From Coprinopsis marcescibilis (Eukaryota; Basidiomycota; Agaricomycetes; Agaricales; Psathyrellaceae): a stretch of DNA of 64,000 nt. Positions 23,002 through 32,688 of the stretch are shown one piece after another. Position 1 is the stretch's first letter. Each line of letters starts with the position of its first letter. The translations under genes were made by a program, and so were the position numbers. The notes beneath the pieces are model-generated. The model had not been told where the DNA came from. It worked only from the letters and a program-made list of their open reading frames with translations, and did no database searches. The DNA lies in contig ML210227.1 in assembly GCA_004369085.1 (NCBI GenBank), positions 61,602 through 125,601 on the forward strand, written 5' to 3'.

Positions 23002-25596
23002 ATCAAAACAAAATGAAGAGGAAATCGAATGTGTGCATTGAGTTCGGCCATATTTATATCTCTGCCCTGAGCCAAGTTTCCGCTATCGGAAAGATGTGGC
23101 TGGGAAACTGGAGTTGTGGCTGCATTGCGAAGTTGGCCATTGAATTCAGTGAGCTGCATTTGTCATGATGACGCCCACAGTACCTGTCGGGGCATATAGC
23201 CGTTCCAGTGGACGTTCTTTTTCTGCTTTGGAAGAACGCCGGGGCGTATTCTATTAGCGTATTGTGCACTTGGGCTACAAACAATGACATAAATTCGGAA
23301 CCTGTGACCGTGTTCTGTGTACCTTGTTATTGTATGCAGAGCGATGTACAACATGCGGATTGAAAGATCGAACTACATTTCCTTTGAATGGACGCTTACT
23401 GCGCTGTGGGGGAGGGCTCGTGACTAGCCATGAAGTTGATTCTATGCCTTGAAGTAGTACTGACCTTCTAGTCTAGGTCTGAATTCAGGACTCTTTTGAT
23501 GCCCGTCCGCTGGGTCAGTGATACTTGTAGCACTCCGATTGGACACCGCACCGAAAGGCCAAAACGCGCCTTCCGCTTCCACTTTTCAGTCACGATACGA
23601 TACGCTATCCTTCAAAGGAGAGTCCGCGAACTGAGCCGGAGCCAATGTTTTCATTGTCAGTTTCATCTCTCTCGTCATGATCGCCAGGAAGCGGGCGGGT
23701 TGGGGAAGCGATTTGCCAGCGATTGCTTCCGAAATTGGCCTTGGCTGACGTTGGGTGACAGAGACTACAATCCCAATGCCGATTTAATAAGAGGCGGTTA
23801 TACCACCCACTTTCTACAGCTTAGTATTGGAGAGTGATGATCTGGCTCCTACTTGAACGCGTTGAAAAATTCTGATTCGTGCTTCCGTTGAACTCGGACT
23901 GATCTGTGCGTCGAGCAACTTAAACACAGTGGTTCGATCAAGCGCCCATTTTCTTAGGCAAATTTATTTTCGTTTTGCCAACAGGCCACCATGAGGCATG
24001 ACGATGTACCTTCTCGAGTTGATTGGGATTTCAATGTACTCCGATTACTCAATGACCCATATGGTCGGTTCTCCCGTTCTTGGCCCTTTCGTCACCCAAG
24101 TCTCCCTCACGAGTCACAAAATGACCCACCCTACTTAAAGTCTTTGGTATTTCACAGGATGTCAACAGGTTCTAATGCTACTTAGTGGTACTAGCTGATG
24201 GTCAGCACCAGCAGAGATGGGTAGAGGGTCACGGCACACGATTGGACCATAACATCACTCGTGATGGCATGCTGGTGGGCAAGGCGTAGGACGAATTGCA
24301 GCGAGAGGAGCAAGGTTGAGGACATTCACTGGTATTTCATCCTCCGGAACCGTTGGCTACTTCTTAAAGTGAATGGCAGAAGCGGAAGGGTACGTACTTG
24401 CGTCCGCAGCATATGATGTTACTGTCAGGGAAAGGACGAAAGTACACCAGTTATAGAGCTTAAAGCCTGCTTGAAGAGCATAGTAATGGGCGATATTTGC
24501 CGTCTGACTGCTAGTGATCTTTCAGGGCCGAAAATAACTCACAGTCTGTCAAGCACAAGGAGGATGCCTGCTGGAGTGGCCGGGCTTAGTGGCAGAATCT
24601 CGAACTTCTAACTTGAAGCGTGTCTATTTTGTTCCGAGAGATGCCAAGATATGGAAGCGCTTGATAGGCCAGAGACGTTATGGTAGACATTACACAAGCC
24701 CCCAGGCTGTCCATAGAAGTGTGGAGCTGGATTAACTTGGTCAGATGGACCCAACTAGCGGCTGCTGCATGACATCGAACCACACCAACGCTGTACGCAG
24801 AAGCATGGAGCTAGAGCATACTGTTAACCGAAAGACTCAGGGACGGTCAGAATTCTGGCGGGCCGAAAGAAACGACGGCAAGAGTCGAAGGATTCACTGA
24901 GATTTAATTGAGACTTGCTCATGAACTCTTAAATGTTCGTCAAGATGATATCGATGGCCACTTAGTCCGTATGCTTTCGATTCTCAGTAAATCCGTTCCG
25001 GAATGGTTCTTGTCTTGAAATACTCATATGTGATTGACTTGAGTGTGCTCAGGACAGTCCCAGGGGCTCAGAAGCATATTTATCCTAACCGACGAAGCTA
25101 AAGGCACGTTGTCGCGCAGTTCCCGAGAAAGACAGCAACTTGAACTTTGACTCACCAACCCCTGCCAATCGCCATCAGCACACAAATCATGTGGCTGTAT
25201 ATGTCTTGTACAGCCACACACCGGACTTTTTGGTGTCTCACCGTCGACTGTTTCTGCAACTTTCAATTTCATCTACCATCGACGTATACTTGTGCATCTA
25301 ATAAAGCTTTTGCATTCCAATACAATGCATTAAATCGGCTAAGATGTATGGCACGACCAGAACAATGGTCAAATTTCAAAAGACTCCAGAACTTCAACAC
25401 GAATATCACGTCTTTTGACTCGGAACGACCAAGCACGGTGAACGTTATACCGTAGTGAGTATCAAGTATTTAGTATTTCTTGATTGAGCTTAGAGTTCTG
25501 CTTGATACGTATACTTAGGGCGGCTGTAGGCAGACGTTCACACTCCTTGCGTTTGTCTTTGCCTCCAATAGACTTATTGAACTTGCGTTCATTGTC
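23002..25596. other. intergenic, 2.6 kb, gene-poor
   Basis: No coherent gene was found on either strand; frames are at most 113 codons and lack signal peptides, domains or splice partners. It contains one copy of a dispersed repeat (23883-23947). The region may hold decayed sequence. Confidence 0.45.
23883..23947 (+). repeat. dispersed repeat, copy 1 (partner at 60928)
   Basis: The segment starts with TTCCGTTGAACTCGGAC and ends with CGATCAAGCGCCC. Both blocks recur in the same order and orientation at 60928-60997 with diverged sequence between. It is non-coding in both places, 37 kb apart. Confidence 0.75.
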
Positions 25597-26522
25597 ATGT
25601 TAGCCCGCTATATGTTGACGGTACCCCAGTTCCACCCGAAATGGTCTTCAAATACAGGGATGAATACGACTGGCCTCTTGATTTTTGCTGGCACGGTGAA
25701 CCGGCTTCAACGTAACAGGAAGAAGGAACAGTGTAACCATGAAAGTGGGTCGCCTTTTGCTTCTCAAAAGGACACATATATAACCAATGTCGTCAATCAG
25801 ATCCATTCAAGAAGACATATTACGCGCTTATGGACGGCGATCCTGGGGTCAGTCTGTCAGAACCAAGATGTATCCTCGTGCAATCCTCATGAGCCCGATT
25901 CTTCAAGCGATGACATCTTTGTGGTTTCCTGGCTAATAACACCGTTTAGATACTTGCCATTTCGCAACTTGGCAAGCACCAGTACCTTTACGTCCGAACG
26001 CATCAATGAGAAGGTCGAAAATAAGGATCTCCTGACCTTTGGTGAAACGGCGATGGCATTGCCAGGATCAAACAACATCTTGCCTATCTGTGGTAAGCAA
26101 ACACGAGCTCAATCGTTGAACTGAACCGACTAACTTGTGCGTTTCCGCAACACGCAGATCAATGTTTGAATGCGAATCCTTCTCCTTCTCAACTTGGTGA
26201 AGCGTATGGCGGTGTTAAGGAAGAGCCGAAACCAAACGTGCAGCCCTCGGCAGCCTTCCCACTACGTCGGCACCATCTGGTACGTACCTTCACTTGTCCA
26301 ATCCCATGCGCAATTCACTAACTAGTGATTTAACCCCAGCTTATGCAGGCCAAAGATTACGATCCACTACGGGTGCTGTTCGTTAGGCCGCGAGAAGGGA
26401 ATACATCTACAGGAACTCGGCAACAGGACACCACCAGCGTTTCAAACTTGAGCCAACCACGGGCCATTAATTTTGACCGCTTTCTCCAGGCACAGAAATT
26501 TCAAATTTCTATTCGCTTTTGA
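25597..26522 (+). CDS. unrecognised spliced gene with a CxxC motif
   Basis: Three exons keep one frame through two canonical introns: 26093-26157 (65 nt, joining ILPIC to DQCLNANPSPSQLGE) and 26280-26339 (60 nt, joining RRHHL to LMQAKDYDPLRVLFV). The stop is at 26520-26522 after FQISIRF. The splice creates the motif C-D-Q-C, which could be half a metal site. The 5' end is uncertain: the frame is open back to 25597, but the first part (before about 25890) has no clear coding character, and an upstream intron ending near 25951 is possible. The C-terminal exon is polar, with Lys/Arg and Gln. I do not recognise a family. Confidence 0.45.
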
Positions 26523-26963
26523 AATTTGGATCCAACCCTCATCCTAGGACAAAACCTCTGCCAGTGGTGTATATGCACGACGTTGTTTGTAATTGGTACT
26601 ACTGGCCACTACTATCGAGTCTTTTATCTGGGGCCTAGGCTCCGCTATTCACGAAAAGTCCCATGCTTCAGCACCGGAACATCAGAAATCCGACTAGTCC
26701 TCGACGGAGTCGCGTGGGGCGTTCACAGATTACGTCCGGTAACCTTGTAATCTGCGCATGGCGTAGGAAACAGCTGTGTTTGGGCCACAGCTTCATTCGC
26801 TGCACTGTTCGAGACATGCGGAAGGAGGTGGCGTCCGACACTCCGGGGAGACAAAGTACGTTCGAACCAAGGCGCGGATGCTTTTCTTCTAATATAAAAT
26901 CCACTTTTGATTTTTCCTATCAAGCATCATCACCTTCACCCCAAGTCTGATTCTGGTATACCA
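26523..26963. other. intergenic, promoter of the first four-span gene
   Basis: No gene seen. A TATAAAA-like element lies at about 26893, some 70 bp upstream of the ATG at 26964. Confidence 0.45.
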
Positions 26964-27461
26964 ATGGCAGACGTCTCTCGCAACCTGCTCATTATCCGTC
27001 TGCTCTATGTTTCAATCGGGCTCTGCACACCCATCCTGGCCTTAACCTTCGCGACTTGGGGAAGCACCACCTCATATATCTCCATTGGAGTTAATTGCTG
27101 CACCATAGGCTATGCGTCCACCGTCGTTCTCCGCCACTTCAAATTCAAACAGGGTGCGGAACTAGAGAAGCGTCCCACCGCAATTGGGTCGAACGAAACC
27201 AATCCCTTACCGACCCTTTGCCGCTTTCCAACCATCATCCTCGCCTTTCTTATTTCCGCCATTTGGATCGCCGATTTGGTCATTGGGGTTCTTGCGTTGG
27301 TGGTGTACGCATCGGTTGTTAGGGGCGATTGGAGATATGGAGTGGTGATTGGCCAGTGTGTTTTGTTTGCGTTGCAGGTTGTTGTGTTGAGCGCTGTTGG
27401 AGTGATGTGTGTGAGGGAGAGGAAGAGTCGAGGGAGATATGTTGAAGTTCCTCAGCTTTGA
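26964..27461 (+). CDS. four-span membrane protein, family member 1
   Basis: An intronless protein of 165 residues. Four hydrophobic segments are visible: about residues 8-30 (LLIIRLLYVSIGLCTPILAL), 34-60, 85-112 (PTIILAFLISAIWIADLVIG) and 125-150 (VLFALQVVVLSAVGVMCV), ending in a basic tail (RERKSRGRYVEVPQL). A loop between spans 2 and 3 has LPTLCRFPTIIL, where the related members have FPTVxRxPxIxxPF. Length, topology and this loop link it to the proteins at 29447, 47059 and 48960, although it is the most divergent. The function is unknown; a MARVEL-like fold would be a guess. I chose the ATG at 26964 because it gives the family's N-terminal length. Confidence 0.7.
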   Translation: MADVSRNLLIIRLLYVSIGLCTPILALTFATWGSTTSYISIGVNCCTIGYASTVVLRHFKFKQGAELEKRPTAIGSNETNPLPTLCRFPTIILAFLISAIWIADLVIGVLALVVYASVVRGDWRYGVVIGQCVLFALQVVVLSAVGVMCVRERKSRGRYVEVPQL

Positions 27462-27762
27462 CCTGAGCAGAGGTTACGACGTTGGTGGGACATTTAGTTT
27501 CGTGCATAATGGCTCATGATATGATTATAGTGTATCCGACTAAGTTAATAACATACTCAATACAGTATACCAATATAAATCTTCTATTATCCTTACTCCA
27601 GATCAAGTCTGTGGATTCAGGTTTTCAGCAGGTCTGCGTTTGTGATCGGACCTGACTGATCTGCTGCGGGCCATGATATGACATAAACCGCTGGCATTGG
27701 CAGCGAGAACACTGTACAGTCAACACCGCAATAACCCATACCCTTCGGTGGACACGACAAAT

Positions 27763-27895
27763 TTATGGGTTATTGGGGGTTATGGGTTTACTACTGGTCA
27801 GTTTGGCGGGAAAATTGGGGTTTGGTGGACGCCCATAGAGTAGATATGGGTTATGGGGGGTTATGGCTTAGTACGGGTATGGGTTATTGCGGGTT
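27763..27895 (+). repeat. degenerate GGGTTA-type G-rich repeat
   Basis: Several G-runs separated by TTA/TTAT occur on the plus strand (for example TGGGTTATTGGGGGTTATGG and GGGTTATGGGGGGTTATGG). The unit resembles a degenerate permutation of the TTAGGG fungal telomere repeat, but with irregular spacing and insertions. It could form a G-quadruplex. No gene overlaps it. Confidence 0.7.
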
Positions 27896-29068
27896 TGACT
27901 GTATCGTATCTATCCCGCGTCCAGGTCCATACCCCTTCGTCTCTAGACAGGCTTCTGACGGAACTTGTCGAAAAATCGTGGTTAACATTCCGAGATCGGC
28001 GGCAGTTAACAAACCGTTTTCTCTAATTTCGCCTGCAAAAACTGTTCAAAAGCGTCGCTTTGTGCCACTAGGGCGGATCGTATAACAGGAAACTCGCTCT
28101 TGACCACCTCCAGAACTTCCAGGAGAGCATGACCTTACTACTATGTCCGCGGACAAAGAAATATTTGCCTGCCTGGACAAGCTCGTCTTGAGCTCATCGT
28201 CAATGTATGCGAGAACAATTCCCATTAAGGCTGGACGAGCAACAGCTATCTTCGATACATGAGCTTTATAACAACCTGCATGCGAATGCTCGCCGCGGCG
28301 GGAGCCCTGGAGACCAGAGTGGTGCCCGGAATGACAACCTCGAAACTGTAGGCCACCTTGAACGTTACAAGTCAAATTATCCAGGGTTTCTCTTACGTTT
28401 AATATTCCGATTGCTCTGTGGTTTACATACATACATACAGAAATCATATGTGGGCTCTTCCTCAACATCGGACTTCCCAAGGAGAAAGCCGGGCGGGCGG
28501 GTGCTAAATCGTGTCCGAAAATGAACAGCAAACGACCATTGCAATCCCCAAGATGCATAACGGCGCTGTTTGCACTGCACCAACACAGGAGGGCTCTTGG
28601 TGCTGCTGTAAAAGTAGCGCTGAAAATCTTGCAAGTACCCCATGAAACGCAGCGCCAGAGACATCACCGAAAAGGGAGTTGCTTGCCGTGTATTTCTGTC
28701 ATTTGAAAAGAAAGTCCATGTTAGAAAAGATGCACACATGTTGTATAACGGCTCGAAAAGATATTTCTGACTTTAAAAAGTTAATTATCTTCAAAAACGT
28801 ATTTATCTTTTTCAAGCTTTTTGGGATTTTTTAAAGACAGAGAAAGCTCGAAAAAGATGTCTTGGCCTGGAGGCCGACCCACTTTGCCTTCCTAAGTTGT
28901 TCCTAAGAGTGACGGAGCTGGCAGGGTTCAAATACATAAAATGGAAACACTGTGACTTGGAACCGCATTACAAAAGCCCTGACCCGGACATCTTTTTCAA
29001 GTTTTTCCCCACTTTTCAAAGTATCCTGCTTATTTATAAAAGATGTAGATTAGTTTTTCAATTATTAG

Positions 29069-29112
29069 AGACCTTTTCAGTGCAGAAAAGCTTTTCAACG
29101 CTGAAAAGGTCT
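29069..29112. repeat. 44-bp inverted repeat with 12-bp perfect arms
   Basis: The arms AGACCTTTTCAG (29069-29080) and CTGAAAAGGTCT (29101-29112) are exact reverse complements. The 20-nt centre contains a second palindrome, AAAAGCTTTT, at the symmetry axis. The surroundings are AT-rich and non-coding. Confidence 0.92.
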
Positions 29113-29446
29113 TTCCGTATTTAAAATCTATGAAAATGCTTGAAAACGCCAACCGAGTTTTGGTGATGGAATATCTTGAGAAAACGAAATGGCGTACAGC
29201 ACGTCGACGTCCGATCGACGTCGCACCAAGTAGTACAAGCCAATTATGACAAGGTCTTTGATGCCCATTGTCAAGGAGTAGTTGCCAGGGTACCAGGAAG
29301 ACGACAGAAGAAGTTGGGACTGGGTCCCCCATGGATAAAGAGGGCAAGAATCCAACATATAAGCTAGCCTCGTTTCATCTCGATCATCCATCCCTTTAAA
29401 AGTCCTAGCTTTATGCACAAGACCCATAAATCTGCCGCTATCCACC

Positions 29447-29941
29447 ATGCACGCAATACCGCAACGACAGCAGAGAATCCTCTACCTCATATACGCCTCG
29501 CTGGTCATCAGCGTCCCGATCTTCGTCCTATCCATGCTGGCACTGGGAAGCCTAACGCTCTGGATATCACCCGTTACGACTGCCCTCACGGTCGCATATG
29601 ACGTAACGGCGTTGGCCCTCCACTTCAAACGGCGTGGCGACCCAAGACTTCCGACTGTCGCCCGCTTCCCCTCTATCATAATCCCCTTCCTTTTGGCTCT
29701 TGCGTACCTCGCTGCATGCGCGGTATCGGTGGTGGCTCTCGTGTTCATATCCCATAAATTCGCGAACTCACCCGGGAATGTTCAATACCCCAAGCAATTC
29801 GTGTCGCATGTCCGCGCCATTGCGATATCTGAGATTGCTCTCATCGCTATTCACGGGGACCTGTTGCTAGCCATTGGGTTCTTGGGCGTACAGGAGAGGA
29901 AGGCTGTCGAGGCGTCGAATAAAGTACCAGTATCTGTATGA
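29447..29941 (+). CDS. four-span membrane protein, family member 2
   Basis: An intronless protein of 164 residues, starting MHAIPQRQQRILYLIYASLV. Four hydrophobic spans: about residues 10-32, 36-58, 77-103 (IIIPFLLALAYLAACAVSVV) and 121-145, ending with LGVQERKAVEASNK. It shares with members 3 and 4 the signature LWISPVTTxL after span 1, a short basic loop (HFKRR) and PTVxRxPxI before span 3, and the C-terminal LGxxERKA. The N-terminus is short and polar and there is no cleavable signal peptide. Function unknown; the family is clearly multi-copy in this genome. Confidence 0.78.
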   Translation: MHAIPQRQQRILYLIYASLVISVPIFVLSMLALGSLTLWISPVTTALTVAYDVTALALHFKRRGDPRLPTVARFPSIIIPFLLALAYLAACAVSVVALVFISHKFANSPGNVQYPKQFVSHVRAIAISEIALIAIHGDLLLAIGFLGVQERKAVEASNKVPVSV

Positions 29942-30085
29942 AAGTCGAGTTGGTTGAAGTTATGTTTAAGGGTGCCGTTTATAGTTTCAAGGATTGTGGT
30001 TGGAACTTGGAAGCATCACCTGATCTGTACAGAATGGTCAACAACTGAGCTTGGTTTCAGGAATAGCCCTCACCTACTGTGCGAT

Positions 30086-32341
30086 TCAGGGTATGTTTTC
30101 AGACGATGTCGATTCCGACAGAGAATCGCAATCACTGGTCTCCATTATTGGACGAGGACCCTGGAGGCTTCTCCTACTCCGCATCAGTTTGGGCACAACT
30201 GAGGCTGGCTCAGAGGAAGGATCACTGTCTGATCCCGAGTGAACGTTTTCCTTGGGCCATGGAATCCTTCGCCGTCCTAGCATGAGACCCCGGCTCTTCA
30301 TGCGCTTTACGGGACGGTACTTCTTGCGCTTGTCTTCTTCCAGCATTTGATCATAATTGGCGAACTTACATTCTATGTCGTTCATGAATACGTGATCGTA
30401 CTTGACGCATTTCATGCGGATTATATCGATACCCTACGAGCGAGTAAGCCACAAATAAAAAACACTACGAATGGGATTCGCTCTCACCTCGTCTCCTCGA
30501 GAAAATGCCTGGATTATATCGTATGCATTGACGGGGCGACGTGATCTTTTCCCTGATATCGCTTCTGCTTCTTCCGTGACAAGCTCCTCGTCCTTCACTC
30601 CATCACCAGAAGGGATAAAGCCAGCTTTTCTCAAGGCTATACGTGCTCGCATCCTTGTGTATACATCGTGTGAGACTTGCTCTACGAGTAGTTTCGCCCA
30701 TCGGTGCTGTACCTACGCTAAATCAGCACACGGCAAGTCATGAGGACCGCAGTATAAAACCCATACCTCACCCCGCTGTGCCTTGAACTGCGTCGCAGTC
30801 ATCTTTCCAACGAGGACGCTTTCGTATTCTCCGAGGTACCTCCAAACCGCCTTCTTGCTTGACAAATGGTGGCAGAAGAGGCTCCAGGGTTCGTTTGACA
30901 GGATCTCGTGTCTTGAAGCAAACATCAAGCCAGGTTCTCCAGGGCGTAGGGGCATAGCAGGGTTCATGTCTAACATGGGCAAAACCATATTTCGCAGGGT
31001 CCTGCCTGATGGATTGCGATCCGGTTGGATATATTGAAGGAAATGCTGATCGCTTCCGCCATAAGCCAGTCGTAGGAATTTGCGTGGAACGTAAACTCCA
31101 CTGGGTTGGGGATCGATTGTCAGGGTAGGTGTACCCTGGAGGTAATGTTCCATCATTTCTGGTGTGAGAGAGAAGGCAGCGTCTTTCATCTTTGTGACGC
31201 ATGTAATGGTCAGCATACACAGTCCAACAGTCGACAGACCAATTGGTGGACTTGCCTTGACATTTTGTCGAATCGTCAAAGATCTGGACTGGCTTGTGCT
31301 GGCAGAGAGTTGTTCGTCTTCTTTTTTAGGCGTCTCGTTCGGCGAAGCGGCTTTCACAGTTGAGTGTTGACTATCTGGGTTAGGACTCGAATCTTCCAAA
31401 GACGAGAGTGAGGCTTGACGCATACTACTCGGGTGTTTATGAGTATAGTCTCCCCCATCAGAGGCCTAAGGTTGCACCGACTGGTCAGTACAGTGCTTTT
31501 CCACCCAAGGAAGAGAATTACCATCAGGGAGATGGACTGGGACGAGCTGGAGTGCAATGGAAGTCGAGGCTCCAGTAGTCTACGTATTTTAGACGGTGGT
31601 GGGTTTCCTTTATCCAGGGTTCGTTTGTGTGATTTAATGGAGGAGCATGTGCTGTCGCCGATGCTGGACTGGTCCTGGTCGATGTTTGATTAGGTTCAAT
31701 GATATCCATACACCCACATGTATTCGACATACATACCTGTTTAGCCTTTAGGCCCAGGGCGGGAGGCCCTTCAACAAGTTCGATGGAAGGCGATCGTTCC
31801 TTGAGTAACGTGGATTAGAACCGACTTGACAACGAGGACAACTGAGCATACCTTCGGCTGAGACATTTCCTATTGCAATTCAACGATCAGAGTCACGGCA
31901 ACACAACAACAGGTCATATAATACCTGCTTGGCTGCCATATTTTCAAGTCGCTGGTCTCGGTGTGACAGCAGTGCTGCTTGGCTGGTTCGAAACTCAGCA
32001 TTCTGACGACGCAACTCTGCGCTATCCTTTCGCAGTTCCGAGTTCTCCTGGCGCAATTCGGTGTTTAATTGACGCTGCTCTTGAAAGTCTGTGCGAAGGC
32101 GATCCAAGTCGTCGCGAAAGCGGTTGTTGTCTTGGGTCCACCTCTCAGACAATAGTTCAGCCCTCTGCGTTTCAGCAGACAGACGAGCGAGTTCTCTGTC
32201 TTTATGTACAAGTTCCAGTCGTAATCTTTCCTTTTCTTCTCGCAAAGCCAGAAGCTCTGTGGTACTGGTTAAGCCTTGACCGACCGGTACCCCAGTTGAC
32301 GTGGATGTTGCGTCAAACCGTTGTCGACGTGGCAGTGGCAT
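30086..32341 (-). CDS. coiled-coil protein with an uncharacterised fungal C-terminal domain
   Basis: The start at 32341 (MPLPRRQRFDATSTSTG) leads into a strong coiled coil (LALREEKERLRLELVHKDRE through RTDFQEQRQLNTELRQENSE). Small exons follow (QEMSQPK; ERSPSIELVEGPPALGLKAKQ). After further splicing the frame reaches a Ser-rich linker and a globular region: SLTPEMMEHYLQGTPTLTID, YVPRKFLRLAYGGSDQHFLQ, FASRHEILSNEPWSLF, WRYLGEYESVLVGKMT. Introns after AQRGE (about 30713-30767) and FSRGDE (about 30435-30488) preserve the frame to VQHRWAKLLVEQ and GIDIIRMKCVKYDHVF. The protein ends at 30086 in a basic then Ser/acidic tail. The globular part resembles an agaricomycete domain that I remember as DUF6697, but this is from memory and uncertain. 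The exon between 31430 and 31740 is not resolved. Confidence 0.7.
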
Positions 32342-32688
32342 TCTGCCAGTAGACTGTACGTCGTCAATGCAGAGTTCGGAGCGTCAATGAGCTACTATAG
32401 CCAAGTTACAAGGGGAAGGTGATGGTTCGAAATCAAGACGCTTTGGCCGAAACAAGCGGGATACCTGGCAATGATGGCACATTCTTGGCGTGACCTTGAC
32501 GGTGCTAATGGCTGCTAATCGGCCCTGGCATGTGCGGTAACTTGGCAGGCAGAAACATGAATTGCGGTATCTTTCATTGTCTGTTTATGCACATGATAAA
32601 TAATATAAATAACGAAATCATTCAAGGGTATGAGAAATTGAAATTGTAAAAAGAACTGCGTGATGGCTGTTGTCCATTGTAATCGTTC
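32342..32688. other. short intergenic interval between two minus-strand genes
   Basis: It holds the 3' end of the giant disordered-protein gene and the promoter of the coiled-coil gene. An AT-rich segment at 32585-32650 is likely the 3' untranslated/polyadenylation region. Nothing else was seen. Confidence 0.5.

Larger units (their letters stand above)
27462..29446. other. intergenic, 2 kb, with G-rich and palindromic repeats
   Basis: It contains the GGGTTA-like repeat (27763-27895) and a 44-bp inverted repeat (29069-29112). AT-rich stretches around 28740-29120 repeat motifs such as GAAAAAGAT and CTTTTTCAA. A minus-strand frame of 170 codons (28046-28558) has no domain that I can name. It may be remnant mobile DNA. 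Confidence 0.4.

Noticed and set aside
23002..25596. Possible mobile element or effector gene in the gene-poor gap
   Set aside because: No transposase, reverse transcriptase, terminal repeats or signal-peptide frame could be found.
26494..26510. 17-nt palindrome AGAAATTTCAAATTTCT
   Set aside because: Lies inside the last exon of the 25597 gene and is short and AT-rich, so it may be coincidental.
28424..28440. CATACATACATACA microsatellite
   Set aside because: Too short to be more than chance or an ordinary simple repeat.
28046..28739. 170-codon and 120-codon overlapping minus-strand frames
   Set aside because: No recognisable domain, signal or consistent splicing; the region is probably decayed repeat.
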